Shown: positions 1 to 8,092, numbered from the stretch's first letter. The stretch is DNA of 64,000 nucleotides from Lacipirellula limnantheis (GCF_007746075.1 NZ_CP036339.1:2242885-2306884); one strand, 5' to 3'. Notes: generated from the letters alone by a model not told the origin. Program-made: numbers and translations.

Positions 1-1
1 G

Positions 2-265
2 GGCCAGTCGCTGGCGACGCCGCTCGGGGCGAGCGGCCACTTTCCGCCAAACGTCGTCGAAATGGTTGCCGTGGCCGAGCAATCGAACACGCTGGAAACG
101 GTGCTGACGAACATCGCCGACTCATTGGAAAAGGAAACTTGGCGTCGGCTCGACCTCTTCGTGCGGCTGCTGGAACCGGTGCTGCTGCTGGTCCTGGCGT
201 CGGCGGTGCTGGTGATCGTAGTCGCGCTGATGCTCCCTATGCTAAAATCCGCGATGGCGATGTGA
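2..265 (+). CDS. gspF: Type II secretion inner-membrane protein GspF, C-terminal part only
   Basis: The reading frame is open from the window edge and ends at TGA 263-265, so only the last 87 residues are visible. They match the end of the GspF/PilC family: a cytoplasmic stretch with FPPNVVEMVAVAEQSNTLE (family pattern: FP..v..mv.vgE..g.L), then a WRRLDLFVRLLEP segment and one long hydrophobic helix ending in LPML. GspF is the polytopic inner-membrane platform protein that couples the GspE ATPase to pseudopilus assembly. Genes for pseudopilins follow at once, which supports T2SS rather than type IV pili. gspE is expected just upstream, outside the window. Confidence 0.9.
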   Translation, partial: GQSLATPLGASGHFPPNVVEMVAVAEQSNTLETVLTNIADSLEKETWRRLDLFVRLLEPVLLLVLASAVLVIVVALMLPMLKSAMAM

Positions 266-293
266 GCGAAACGATATCGCGGTCGTTGAACAG

Positions 294-479
294 AACCACC
301 AAGGCACGAAGACATGAAGGAAAGCACGAAGCGGGGGGAAGGCAAGGATTCGAGTTTGAGCGCTTGATATGTTTTTTGTTAAGCAGAAGACCGAGCCACA
401 CCCGTCTTACCTGAATGGATCAATGCATCAATCTATTTCCTCTTAGTGTCTTTCTTTGTGTCTTCGTGCCTTCGTGGTT
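294..479. repeat. Imperfect inverted repeat in the gspF-gspG spacer (CACGAAG family)
   Basis: The left arm at 294-331 (AACCACCAAGGCACGAAGAC...) pairs imperfectly with the right arm at 442-479 (...GTGCCTTCGTGGTT). Each arm is built of short CGAAG/CACGAAG units. The spacer between the two genes (266-587) is otherwise empty. It belongs to the same general class of palindromic spacer as those at 50-60 kb, but the unit sequence differs. Confidence 0.7.
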
Positions 480-587
480 AGGTATTCATTGGTAAGTATT
501 TCCCACCAGCGGCTTCGCGCAACGGCTTTCCTCGTCGTCGCCAGCCGCTCCAGACCTCCCCAGGCAAGTGAGAGGAAAGGATTTGTC

Positions 588-1022
588 ATGACTGGAAGCA
601 GAGTGACCAACCGTCGGGCCCGCCGCGCCACCGGTTTTACCCTTATCGAAGTTCTCCTGGTGCTGATCATCCTGGTGATTATCGGTTCGCTGGCGGTGAA
701 TGTCTTCACCGGCACGCAGGACAAGGCGAGCATCAACGCCGCTAAATCGAACATTCCGCTCGTGCGGACCGCAATCGACATGTATCGCCTGGATATGAAC
801 AAGTACCCGACGAAGCTCGCCGACCTGTGGGAGCAGCCCAGCGACACGTCCGCTTCTGACAAATGGGCGGGCCCCTACATGGAAGAGTTGAAGGCTGACC
901 CGTGGGGCAATGAGTATCAATACACCGCCGAGGGGAAAAAGAACGCCAATAAGTACGATTTCTGGTCGAACGGTCCCGACGGTCAGAGCGGCTCGGAAGA
1001 CGACATCGGCAACTGGGAGTAA
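588..1022 (+). CDS. gspG: Type II secretion major pseudopilin GspG
   Basis: 144 residues. A 16-residue basic leader ends in Gly and is followed by FTLIEVLLVLIILVIIGSL, the class III prepilin signal with Glu at mature position +5; the prepilin peptidase would cut at ATG|FTLIE. The C-terminal half has the GspG hallmarks: YPTKLADLWEQP, DPWGNEYQY, then an acidic end, DGQSGSEDDIGNWE, which in the family binds calcium. The ATG at 588 is preceded by AGAGGAAAGG at 571-580. An in-frame extension upstream to 456 would put about 44 residues before the leader and run into the spacer repeat, so I reject it. GspG forms the shaft of the periplasmic pseudopilus. Confidence 0.95.
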   Translation: MTGSRVTNRRARRATGFTLIEVLLVLIILVIIGSLAVNVFTGTQDKASINAAKSNIPLVRTAIDMYRLDMNKYPTKLADLWEQPSDTSASDKWAGPYMEELKADPWGNEYQYTAEGKKNANKYDFWSNGPDGQSGSEDDIGNWE

Positions 1023-1075
1023 CCGATGCCGACGCCCGGCGCCATTGCGGCCCTCAACCAACCACACGCGCACTT

Positions 1076-1161
1076 CAGCCCTCGGCTCCGCCGGGGGGGA
1101 GCGTTAGGTAGGACGACGTTGAATGGCATGGTGACCGACCACAGGGCGGAGCCGGGGGCTG
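1076..1161. repeat. 17-bp inverted repeat across the start region of gspH
   Basis: CAGCCCTCGGCTCCGCC at 1076-1092 pairs with GGCGGAGCCGGGGGCTG at 1145-1161 (one mismatch in 17). A related GGCGGAGCCAGGGGCTG copy lies at 20678-20694. The loop holds the ATG at 1128 chosen as the gspH start, so the right arm is translated as part of the leader. Confidence 0.75.
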
Positions 1162-1823
1162 CCAATCCGCACGGCATGACGCTCATTGAAATCCTGGTCG
1201 TCCTCGCGCTGTTGGTAATCATTGGCGGCCTTGTGATCCCCGTATTCACCGGCAGCATGGCGTCGGTGCGTTTGCGCCGCGCCGGCGATCAAGTCATCAC
1301 CGGTTGGTCGCGGGCCCGGGCGGAAGCGATCGAAACGGGGACGCCGTACCAGTTTCGCTTCACGCCGAACACTGGGACATTTGTCGTTGAACCGTGGACG
1401 GGCCTACTCGGCACGACAGGCAGTTCCGCCGGTGGCGCCGCGGCTGCTGGGGCAACGACCGCCGCCGCGACCGCGACGACCGGCAGCGGCGCCAACTCCA
1501 CGACCGCCGCGACTGCGGCGGCCGGCGTTAGCACCGTCACCAACGCATCGCTGCCGGAAGAGATCGTCTTCCAGAGCGGCGAACTGGCAGTCGAGGATTT
1601 TCAATCGGGCGAGCGGAGCGTCGGATCGCTCCAAGACGCCCAAGCGTCGCTATCGGCGCCGATTCTGTTCTTCCCCGATGGGACCGCGTCGGAAGCATCG
1701 ATCCTGCTGACTAACGGCAAGCAGCAGTTTGTCCGCGCGTCGGTCCGTGGCCTGACCGGCGTCGGGCGGGCGAGTGCGATCCTCAGCCAAGAGGAACTGC
1801 AGCGCGCTGATCGACGTAAGTAA
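1128..1823 (+). CDS. gspH: Type II secretion minor pseudopilin, GspH-like
   Basis: 231 residues from ATG 1128. The leader ends in NPHG and is followed by MTLIEILVVLALLVIIGGL, a prepilin N-terminal helix with Glu at +5 and Met in place of the usual Phe at +1. The stretch RAGDQVITGWSRARAEAIETG is the GspH/FimT pattern of a second helix region before the beta domain. Residues about 105-140 are a low-complexity Ala/Thr/Gly run, probably a flexible insertion. ATG 1026, four bases after the gspG stop, has a better Shine-Dalgarno (GGGAG) but would give a 50-residue leader. The 1128 start gives a 16-residue leader, the same as GspG. The start is uncertain because an inverted repeat covers it. It is expected to sit in the pseudopilus near the tip. 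Confidence 0.82.
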   Translation: MVTDHRAEPGAANPHGMTLIEILVVLALLVIIGGLVIPVFTGSMASVRLRRAGDQVITGWSRARAEAIETGTPYQFRFTPNTGTFVVEPWTGLLGTTGSSAGGAAAAGATTAAATATTGSGANSTTAATAAAGVSTVTNASLPEEIVFQSGELAVEDFQSGERSVGSLQDAQASLSAPILFFPDGTASEASILLTNGKQQFVRASVRGLTGVGRASAILSQEELQRADRRK

Positions 1824-1923
1824 ACTGAACCTGGCTAACATTTGAAGTCTGCGGCTCTCTCGCCCAGATGGCGAGGGGACTAGAGGAGCAAAGAGAATCG
1901 CAGATCGCCGATCATTCACTTCT

Positions 1924-2532
1924 ATGGTCCGAATCATTGATCATCGCGGCTCCTCAATTCGCGGCCCGCAGCGGCGCCGTCCAGCCTCTGCGTGCGGCCA
2001 TGTGGCAGCATCGCGCGCGTTCACGCTCCTCGAAGTGATCCTCGCCCTCGTCGTGCTCGGCGCGGCGCTCGCCATCTTCGGCGAGGTGATGCAACTAGCC
2101 AATCAAAACGCCGCCGACGCGCGGGCCGAGACGCAGGCCCAACTTCTCGCGTCGTCGCTGATGGACGAAATCCTCGCCGGCTCGATCGACGACTCCCCCG
2201 CGAATCGCCAGCCGCTGGAAGTCGACGACGACGTGCAGTGGATTTATTCAGTGAGTACGGGGACAGCAACGGTCGAAGGCGTTTATCCGCTGATCGTTGA
2301 AGTAGAGCAAGATATCGAAGCCAAGTTCAACCCCGTCAAGTTTCGCCTCGTGCGTTGGATGTCGACCACTCCCGAGGGAAGCGAAGCTGACGAAGAGGCC
2401 GACGCCAACGCGCAGCAGCAATCGCAGCAGGGCCAGAACCAGTCCGGCGGCGCACAGCAAGGCGGGTCGCAAACGTCGGGCGGCGCGGGGCAAGCTGGCG
2501 GCGCTGGCGCTGCGGGAGGGCCGCAGCGATGA
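1924..2532 (+). CDS. gspI: Type II secretion minor pseudopilin, GspI-like
   Basis: 202 residues. A long basic leader ends SRA and is followed by FTLLEVILALVVLGAALAI, a prepilin helix with Glu at +5. The residue before the cut is Ala instead of Gly. GspI-type features follow: ANQNAADARAETQAQLLA then LMDEILAG, matching the family's A...A..LA..kmeEil. The last ~50 residues are Gln/Gly/Ala/Ser repeats with no folded-domain character. The stop overlaps the next gene by four bases (ATGA at 2529-2532), so the two are translationally coupled. The assignment to I rests on order and length; sequence alone gives only 'minor pseudopilin'. Confidence 0.82.
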   Translation: MVRIIDHRGSSIRGPQRRRPASACGHVAASRAFTLLEVILALVVLGAALAIFGEVMQLANQNAADARAETQAQLLASSLMDEILAGSIDDSPANRQPLEVDDDVQWIYSVSTGTATVEGVYPLIVEVEQDIEAKFNPVKFRLVRWMSTTPEGSEADEEADANAQQQSQQGQNQSGGAQQGGSQTSGGAGQAGGAGAAGGPQR

Positions 2533-3704
2533 TCCGCCGTGCGTTCACGCTCATGGAAATCGTGCTCGCGATCGCCCTCACATCGGTGGTGATGTACCTG
2601 CTGATGACCGCCGTCGAACTTTACATGATCCGCGTCGATTCGAGTCGCGGCCGCGTCGAGTCAGCGCAGTTGGCGCGGACGATCCTCGATCAGATGGCGG
2701 CCGACCTCGCGGCGCTGCGACTCGATCCGCCGGCTGCCGCGGCGAGCGGCGGGGGCGGCCAGCCAGGGCAGGGAGGCCAGAACGGCGGCGGCAACCAACC
2801 GGATCAGTCGCAAACCGGCGGGCAAGGTCAACAAGGAATTGGCGGCGGCGGAACTGGCAACAACGCCGGCAGCGCTAGCGGCAGCTCCGGTTCAACTGCC
2901 GGAAGCGGCCCGGCGCCGACGTCGATCCACGGCATTTTCGGGACGGCTGAAGAACTCCGCATCGATCGCGGGGCGCCGCCGAATTGGTCGCGGGCGAGTC
3001 GGCAGGTCGATCCGACCGAGCCGACGAGCGCCAGCGACTTGCCGCGCACCGTGCGCTACTACCTCGGCGACGGCAACGCGTTGTCGGCGCAAGAATTCGC
3101 CCAGCAGGGAGTCAACGTCGAGCAGGAGCCAAGCGGATCAGGCCTTTACCGAGAGCTTGTCCCGACGGCTTCCCTCAGCGCCGACGCCGATCCCCTTGCC
3201 AGCCCGGCGAGCCGCGACGGGGCGAAAGTCGAACTATTGGCCCCCGAGGTCGTGAAGCTTGAGTTCCACTATTTCGACGGCGAGCAATTGGTCGACGAGT
3301 GGGACGTCGTTGAAGATGGGGGGCTGCCGGCCGGCGTTGAAATCTTGCTCACGATTCACGAACCGAACTACGGCCCGAGCGACGACGCCAATCAACCACG
3401 GAGCCGCACTGGTTCGCAATATGCAGAGAAAGATCTCGTGGTCTATCGCCGGTTCGTGCGTCTGCCAAAGGTAAGTCCGCCGCAGCCCGCGACGGCGCTG
3501 TTGCCCGCGCCACAGCAAAATGGCGGGGGCGGCCAGCCAGGGCAGGGAGGCCAGAACGGCGGCGACCAAAACGGGGGAAGCCAAGGCGGTACTGGGAATC
3601 AGGCCGGCGGCGGTCAAAATGGCGGCGGCCAGAGCGGCGGTGGCCAGAATGGCCAAGGCGGCAATGGCGGCGGCGGGCGACAGGGAGGCGGCAATGGCAG
3701 ATAA
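2529..3704 (+). CDS. gspJ: Type II secretion minor pseudopilin, GspJ-like, with Gly/Gln/Asn-rich inserts
   Basis: 391 residues, about twice the usual GspJ length. MIRRA|FTLMEIVLAIALTS is a very short leader with a prepilin helix, again with Ala before the cut. The extra length comes from two low-complexity blocks: residues about 73-130 (Gly, Gln, Asn, Ser) and the C-terminal ~60 residues. Between them is a beta-rich domain with DPLASPASRDGAKVELL and VKLEFHYFDGEQLVDEWD, similar to the GspJ pattern in which the structure is read out as 'l.f.y.dg..w...W'. A 43-bp exact DNA repeat (2748-2790 and 3522-3564) encodes parts of both blocks. The gene starts inside the gspI stop and ends 11 bases inside gspK. 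Confidence 0.82.
   Translation: MIRRAFTLMEIVLAIALTSVVMYLLMTAVELYMIRVDSSRGRVESAQLARTILDQMAADLAALRLDPPAAAASGGGGQPGQGGQNGGGNQPDQSQTGGQGQQGIGGGGTGNNAGSASGSSGSTAGSGPAPTSIHGIFGTAEELRIDRGAPPNWSRASRQVDPTEPTSASDLPRTVRYYLGDGNALSAQEFAQQGVNVEQEPSGSGLYRELVPTASLSADADPLASPASRDGAKVELLAPEVVKLEFHYFDGEQLVDEWDVVEDGGLPAGVEILLTIHEPNYGPSDDANQPRSRTGSQYAEKDLVVYRRFVRLPKVSPPQPATALLPAPQQNGGGGQPGQGGQNGGDQNGGSQGGTGNQAGGGQNGGGQSGGGQNGQGGNGGGGRQGGGNGR
2748..2790 (+). repeat. Copy 1 of a 43-bp exact direct repeat inside gspJ
   Basis: Identical to 3522-3564. Both copies are in the same reading frame and encode the same Gly/Gln/Asn-rich peptide (GGGGQPGQGGQNGG), so the two linkers of GspJ share a recent origin by duplication or gene conversion. 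Confidence 0.9.
3522..3564 (+). repeat. Copy 2 of a 43-bp exact direct repeat inside gspJ
   Basis: Identical to 2748-2790, at the start of the C-terminal low-complexity tail of GspJ. Recombination between the copies would delete about 774 bp, which is a multiple of three, and remove the folded domain in frame. Confidence 0.9.
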
Positions 3705-5499
3705 ATCTAAACGTCGCCGCGGCAGCGTCCTCTTCATGGTCCTCGTCGTCGTCGCGCTCCTCACGCTTGGCACCGCCACCTATCTCGAGTTGATGCAGAA
3801 CGAACGCCAAGCCGTTCGCCACCATGGCCGCGGCTTGCAGGCGGGGCGACTGGCGGAGTCGGGCGTCGAGTACGCCCGCGCGCTGATGTCGCTCACTCCA
3901 TCCGAACTGCTACAGTCAGGCGGGCTCGCCAGCAATCCGACGTCGATGCAGGCGATCGTCGTCGACGATGAGGGAGACGAGTTCGACCGCGGCCGCTTCT
4001 CGATTATTTCGCCCGCGCAGGTCGACGGCGTCTACTCGGGTTATCGCTTCGGGTTGGAGAACGAATCGGCCAAGCTCAACGTCAACACGCTCTTGGCCGA
4101 GGGCGCTGAGGAGCAGGCCCAAACGCGGCTGATGGCGTTGCCAGGAATGACGGTCGAGATTGCCGACGCGATTCTAGATTGGCTCGACGCCGACGCGTCG
4201 CCGCGGACTAACGGCGGCGAGGCCGATGCGTACGCCCAGGCGATGCCTCCTTATGAGCCGCGCAACGGTCCCATCGCCGATCTCGATGAGTTGCTGCTCG
4301 TGCGCGGCGTCACTCCCGAGTTGCTCTACGGCATCGACCAAAACCGCAATCTACTGATCGACGCCGCCGAGTCACCGCGAGGAATGTTGCTGGAGATCGA
4401 CAACGCCGACGGGCTGCTCAATCGCGGCTGGTCGGCGTACCTCACCACGACCAGCGTCGAGGCGATGCAGCCTGCCGCAGCGGCGGCCAGCGGCGCCTCG
4501 ACCTCAGCGGGCGCAACGACGCTCGACCTCAACGGCCAGAATCTGCAAACGCTGTATAACAGCCTGAAGGGGACGATCGGCGACGACAAGGCGAAGTTTC
4601 TCATCGTCTACCGGCAGTACGGTCCGCTGCAGAATCAGCAGCAGCAAGGCGGCGCGGGGGTGGCTGGCCGCGCTGGCGGCGCCAATGCCGCGGGCGCCGC
4701 GAACGCGGGCAACGCGAACGCCGGCGGAGGCGCGGGCGGGCAGCAGGGGATCCAACAGATTCAAGATATCCAGGCGATTCAAGATACCGGCGGGCTGAAC
4801 AATCAGCAGGGTGGTACCCCCAACGGCTCCGGCCAACAGCCTGGCGGCGCGGGCGGGCAGGGGCAGAATCAAAACCAGACCCCGATCGAAATCGAAGCGG
4901 CCGGGATCATGTTGAAGTATGAACAGCAGGGACAGACTCAGATCAACTCCCCGCTCGATCTGGTCGGCGCACGCGTCCAAATCCCTGCCGCCGATAGCAA
5001 CCCGCCGCAAAACGTCGACTCGCCGTGGGGCGCCGACGTCAATTCGTACCGCGAGTTGCTCAAGCTCTACGACGCGGCCGCTCCGCCGGCGGGCGTCCGA
5101 CGCGTCGCCGGCAGGGTGAACCTCAACGCCGCCTCGCGGGTGGTGCTTGGCTCAATTCCAGGCCTCCCGGCAGCCGCAGTCGGCAAGATCGTGAGCCGCC
5201 GCGAGGTTGAACCCGACCTGAACGGCACGGATCAACGCCATCCAGTGTGGCTGCTGATCGAGGGGATTGTCACCATCGATGAGATGCGGCAATTGGAGCG
5301 GTATGTCACCTCTGGCGGCGACGCCTTCAGCGGCCAGGCCGTAGGGTTCTTCGACGCCGGGCCGGCGGCTGCGAGACAAGAGTTTGTCGTCGACAGATCG
5401 GGGACGACGCCGCATGTACGATTGCAGCGAGATTTGTCGCCGCTGGGCCGCGGATACTCGACGCTTTCGCTCGGCGTCGAGTCGAGTGACGCGCCTTAG
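3694..5499 (+). CDS. gspK: Type II secretion minor pseudopilin GspK
   Basis: 601 residues from ATG 3694, which overlaps gspJ by 11 bases. GGAGGCGGCA directly upstream serves as Shine-Dalgarno. KSKRRRG|SVLFMVLVVVALLTLG is a prepilin-type start that lacks Glu at +5, as is known for GspK. Then come ESGVEYARALM, LENESAKLNVNTLL, ALPGMTVEIADAILDWLDAD and a later GRVNLNAASRVVLGSIPGL: these are the two helix-hairpin-helix-like segments of the GspK alpha domain. Residues about 310-470 are a large Gly/Asn/Gln/Ala-rich insertion, which explains a length nearly double the usual ~320. GspK caps the pseudopilus tip. A frame extension to 3520 only mirrors the gspJ tail and is rejected. Confidence 0.92.
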   Translation: MADKSKRRRGSVLFMVLVVVALLTLGTATYLELMQNERQAVRHHGRGLQAGRLAESGVEYARALMSLTPSELLQSGGLASNPTSMQAIVVDDEGDEFDRGRFSIISPAQVDGVYSGYRFGLENESAKLNVNTLLAEGAEEQAQTRLMALPGMTVEIADAILDWLDADASPRTNGGEADAYAQAMPPYEPRNGPIADLDELLLVRGVTPELLYGIDQNRNLLIDAAESPRGMLLEIDNADGLLNRGWSAYLTTTSVEAMQPAAAAASGASTSAGATTLDLNGQNLQTLYNSLKGTIGDDKAKFLIVYRQYGPLQNQQQQGGAGVAGRAGGANAAGAANAGNANAGGGAGGQQGIQQIQDIQAIQDTGGLNNQQGGTPNGSGQQPGGAGGQGQNQNQTPIEIEAAGIMLKYEQQGQTQINSPLDLVGARVQIPAADSNPPQNVDSPWGADVNSYRELLKLYDAAAPPAGVRRVAGRVNLNAASRVVLGSIPGLPAAAVGKIVSRREVEPDLNGTDQRHPVWLLIEGIVTIDEMRQLERYVTSGGDAFSGQAVGFFDAGPAAARQEFVVDRSGTTPHVRLQRDLSPLGRGYSTLSLGVESSDAP

Positions 5500-5687
5500 C
5501 GACTGGCCGAGATGCGCCGCTCGCGCCGCCGCGTCGCAACTTGGCTAGTTGGGCACTTTTTGCGGGCCGCGGCAGCCGTCCCGGACCGAGCTTTGGGCTG
5601 CGCAACGGCTTGGATCGCTGGTTACAATAGAGGAGCCGACTCGATTCCCGCCTTCCGCCCCCCCGCCGTCACGCCCGCGACTTCGCT

Positions 5688-7184
5688 ATGTCTCGAACAT
5701 TGGGCATCAAGCTTTCCTCTGCCGACGCGATTGCCGTCGTGGTGCGGGGCGGCGAACGCTTGGAGATTGAGCGGGCCATCCGCATCGCACTCCCCGGCGG
5801 TGCTGACGGCGCCGCACGGGGTCGAGCTCTTCGCGAAGGACTCGCGGCGTTGAAGTTGGGAAGAGTCGCTGCCGTACTAGCCATCCCGCGCGGCGATTTG
5901 GCGGTCCAGAATCTCGACCTGCCGCCGATGCCGGCCGACGACTTGCCCGATCTCGTGCACCTCCAGGCGGAGCGCGACATTCAGCTATCGGAAGATGGCG
6001 AAGGATTTGATTTCTTGCCGTTGGCCGGCGACGAAGAGCGTCCCTATCGGGTGCTTGGCGCCGGAATGGCGGGGGCACAGTGGAAGACGCTGCGCGCCAC
6101 GTGCGACGCCAGCGACCTGAAATTCCACCGGGCCGTGCCCGAGCCCTTCGGCTGGGTCGAGCTCGGACGGCGAGCCCTCGGCGCCCGCGACGCGGACGCG
6201 CTCGGCGTGTTCTCAGCGATCATAGACCGTCAGGCCGTGGTCTGGGCCGGCAGGGGAGACGACCTGCGCCTCATTCGCACGGTGTGGCTGCCAGCGGACG
6301 ACAACGCGGCCGCCGATGCTGCCGCGCTGGGGAATGAGATCCGGCGCACGCTGCTTTCTCTGGCGCAAGGGCACGACGCGGCTGAGACGAGCCCACGCTG
6401 CTTTTACCTCGGCGAGAACGCCGATGAAATTGCCGGCGAACTCGGGGCGACGATTTCTAAGCCTGTCCAAGCGTCGCCGCTGGAGAAACTGGTGAATGTG
6501 GATGGCGGCGTCGACTTGAAGTCGGTCGGCCTGAGCTTGGTCGACGTGGCGCCGTTGGCGGCGCTCGCAGCGGCGGCAGGCGAAGGGCGTGGCGCGCCGC
6601 TAGATCTGCTCCATCCCCGCCGGCGCCCGCCGGCGCCGAGTCGCGCCCGGACGTATGCTCTGGCCGCGGCCGCCGCTGTGGCAGGGATCGCGATGATTGG
6701 CTGGCAGGGCTACCGCAATATTCGGGGCCCGCTCGAACTGGCCGAGGCGGCCGACGCCGAGCGCAAGGCACTTGCGCCGACGCTCGAAGCCTACGCGGCC
6801 GATGAAGCGAAAGCGGCCGCGATCCGTACCTGGCTCGGGCAGTCGGCGAATTTGCTCACTGAGTTCGATCACCTGAGCCAGCGTATGCGGCCCGAACCGC
6901 TGGCGAGCGAGAAATTTCCCGCCGACCAGGACTTGGTTCTCACTCGGCTAACGCTGGCGAATCGGCTGCTGACTTTCGATGCAGCTGCCAAGAGCAACGA
7001 CGCCATCCAGCCTGCCGAGCGGCGGCTGCGCGAGGGAAGTTACCGCGTCGACCGCGGCGCCGTTGAGCCAAAAGCCGAGGGCGTCCCGGGCTACAGCGTC
7101 AGCGTGACGGAAACAATCGAGCGCGTGGAAGCAGCGCCAAACTCGACCAGTCGCGCGACTCCGGCCGCGGGAGCGACGCCATGA
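5688..7184 (+). CDS. gspL: Type II secretion GspL / PilM-like actin-fold protein
   Basis: 498 residues. The N-terminal ~300 residues look like the actin-like fold of PilM/GspL: TLGIKLSSADAIAVVV at the start, GRVAAVLAIPRGDLAVQNLDLP, then VFSAIIDRQAVVWAG. One transmembrane segment follows at about residues 325-342 (ALAAAAAVAGIAMIGWQGY), then a coiled or helical periplasmic part. This is the GspL layout: cytoplasmic domain, single helix, periplasmic domain. GspL binds GspE and GspM at the inner membrane. The gene overlaps the next by ATGA (7181-7184). Sequence similarity alone does not separate GspL from a PilM-PilN fusion; the pseudopilin context favours T2SS. Confidence 0.75.
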   Translation: MSRTLGIKLSSADAIAVVVRGGERLEIERAIRIALPGGADGAARGRALREGLAALKLGRVAAVLAIPRGDLAVQNLDLPPMPADDLPDLVHLQAERDIQLSEDGEGFDFLPLAGDEERPYRVLGAGMAGAQWKTLRATCDASDLKFHRAVPEPFGWVELGRRALGARDADALGVFSAIIDRQAVVWAGRGDDLRLIRTVWLPADDNAAADAAALGNEIRRTLLSLAQGHDAAETSPRCFYLGENADEIAGELGATISKPVQASPLEKLVNVDGGVDLKSVGLSLVDVAPLAALAAAAGEGRGAPLDLLHPRRRPPAPSRARTYALAAAAAVAGIAMIGWQGYRNIRGPLELAEAADAERKALAPTLEAYAADEAKAAAIRTWLGQSANLLTEFDHLSQRMRPEPLASEKFPADQDLVLTRLTLANRLLTFDAAAKSNDAIQPAERRLREGSYRVDRGAVEPKAEGVPGYSVSVTETIERVEAAPNSTSRATPAAGATP

Positions 7185-8092
7185 CCAGTCGCGAGAAAAT
7201 GCTGATCGGCGCCGTGGCGGCCGCCGGCGCTTTGTGGTTCGGGACGCAAGGGCTGACTCGCTATCGCGAAGCAGTCGACCGCCACACGAATCTGCAATTG
7301 GAGGCCGAACGGGCGCTTAGCGAAGCCCGCACCGCCGAACTGCGGGGTCAGCGTGCGCGCAAGCAGGTCAACGAGTGGCGTAATCAATCGCTGCCGACCA
7401 ATCGCGAAGTAGCGGAGTCGCTTTACCAGGATTGGCTGCGCGCTCAACTCACCGGAGCCGGGATGACGGTGACGCAGATTGCCGACAAATCGGGAAGTGC
7501 GCGCAACCCGCAATTCGCCGAGGTGGCGGTCGAAGTACGGGCGGAAGGCTCGTTGGCGCAGCTGGCCGATTTCCTCCACCGCTTTTACTCTGGCCCGCAT
7601 CTCCACCGGATCTCCACCGCCACGATCACCGCGGCCGACGGCGGGCAAAAGCTGACGTGCGGGATGACGGCGACCGCGCTGATTCTGCCCGACGCGAAGC
7701 GGACCGATAAGCTGGCGGAGGGGGAACCGCAACCGATCGAAGGGGTGAAATCGCTTGACGAAGTTCGCCAGCGATTGACCGACCGCAATCTGTTCGTCGC
7801 CCACGCACCCAAGAGCGGCGGCGAGGCGTCGGCGGATACTAGCGCTGCCGAGGCGGAATTCACCGGGGCGGTTTACGGGTCGGATGGCTGGCAGAGCTGG
7901 GTCCGCAACAAGACCTCGGGCGCGGTTTCCCGCTTCGAAGTGGGCGATGCGATTGAGTTCGGCACGCTCAAGGGGAAAGTCGTCGAGATCGAGGATCGCC
8001 GCATGGTGATCGAGACCGAGAAGGGACGCGTCGAGTTGCGGGCTGGCCAGAATTTCAGCCAGACGACATTGCTTGCGCCGCCAGCGGCCTGA
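7181..8092 (+). CDS. Fused GspM/PilO-like and GspC/PilP-like inner-membrane protein
   Basis: 303 residues. A short cytoplasmic start (MTSREK) precedes a membrane helix at residues about 7-24 and a coiled stretch (YREAVDRHTNLQLEAERAL). Residues about 75-165 have the ferredoxin-like pattern of GspM/PilO (LYQDWLRAQLTGAGM, FAEVAVEVRAEGSLAQLADFLHRFY). Residues about 225-295 (FTGAVYGSDGWQSWV..., FEVGDAIEFGTLKGKVVEIEDRRMVIET) look like the small beta domain of PilP or the HR domain of GspC, which contacts the secretin. No separate gspC, gspM or gspN is seen in the locus, so this one protein may link GspL to GspD. The domain reading is by pattern only. Confidence 0.65.
   Translation: MTSREKMLIGAVAAAGALWFGTQGLTRYREAVDRHTNLQLEAERALSEARTAELRGQRARKQVNEWRNQSLPTNREVAESLYQDWLRAQLTGAGMTVTQIADKSGSARNPQFAEVAVEVRAEGSLAQLADFLHRFYSGPHLHRISTATITAADGGQKLTCGMTATALILPDAKRTDKLAEGEPQPIEGVKSLDEVRQRLTDRNLFVAHAPKSGGEASADTSAAEAEFTGAVYGSDGWQSWVRNKTSGAVSRFEVGDAIEFGTLKGKVVEIEDRRMVIETEKGRVELRAGQNFSQTTLLAPPAA

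Noticed and set aside
3520..3693. In-frame upstream extension of gspK
   Set aside because: It only mirrors the low-complexity GspJ tail in another frame; ATG 3694 has a ribosome site and gives a correct prepilin start.
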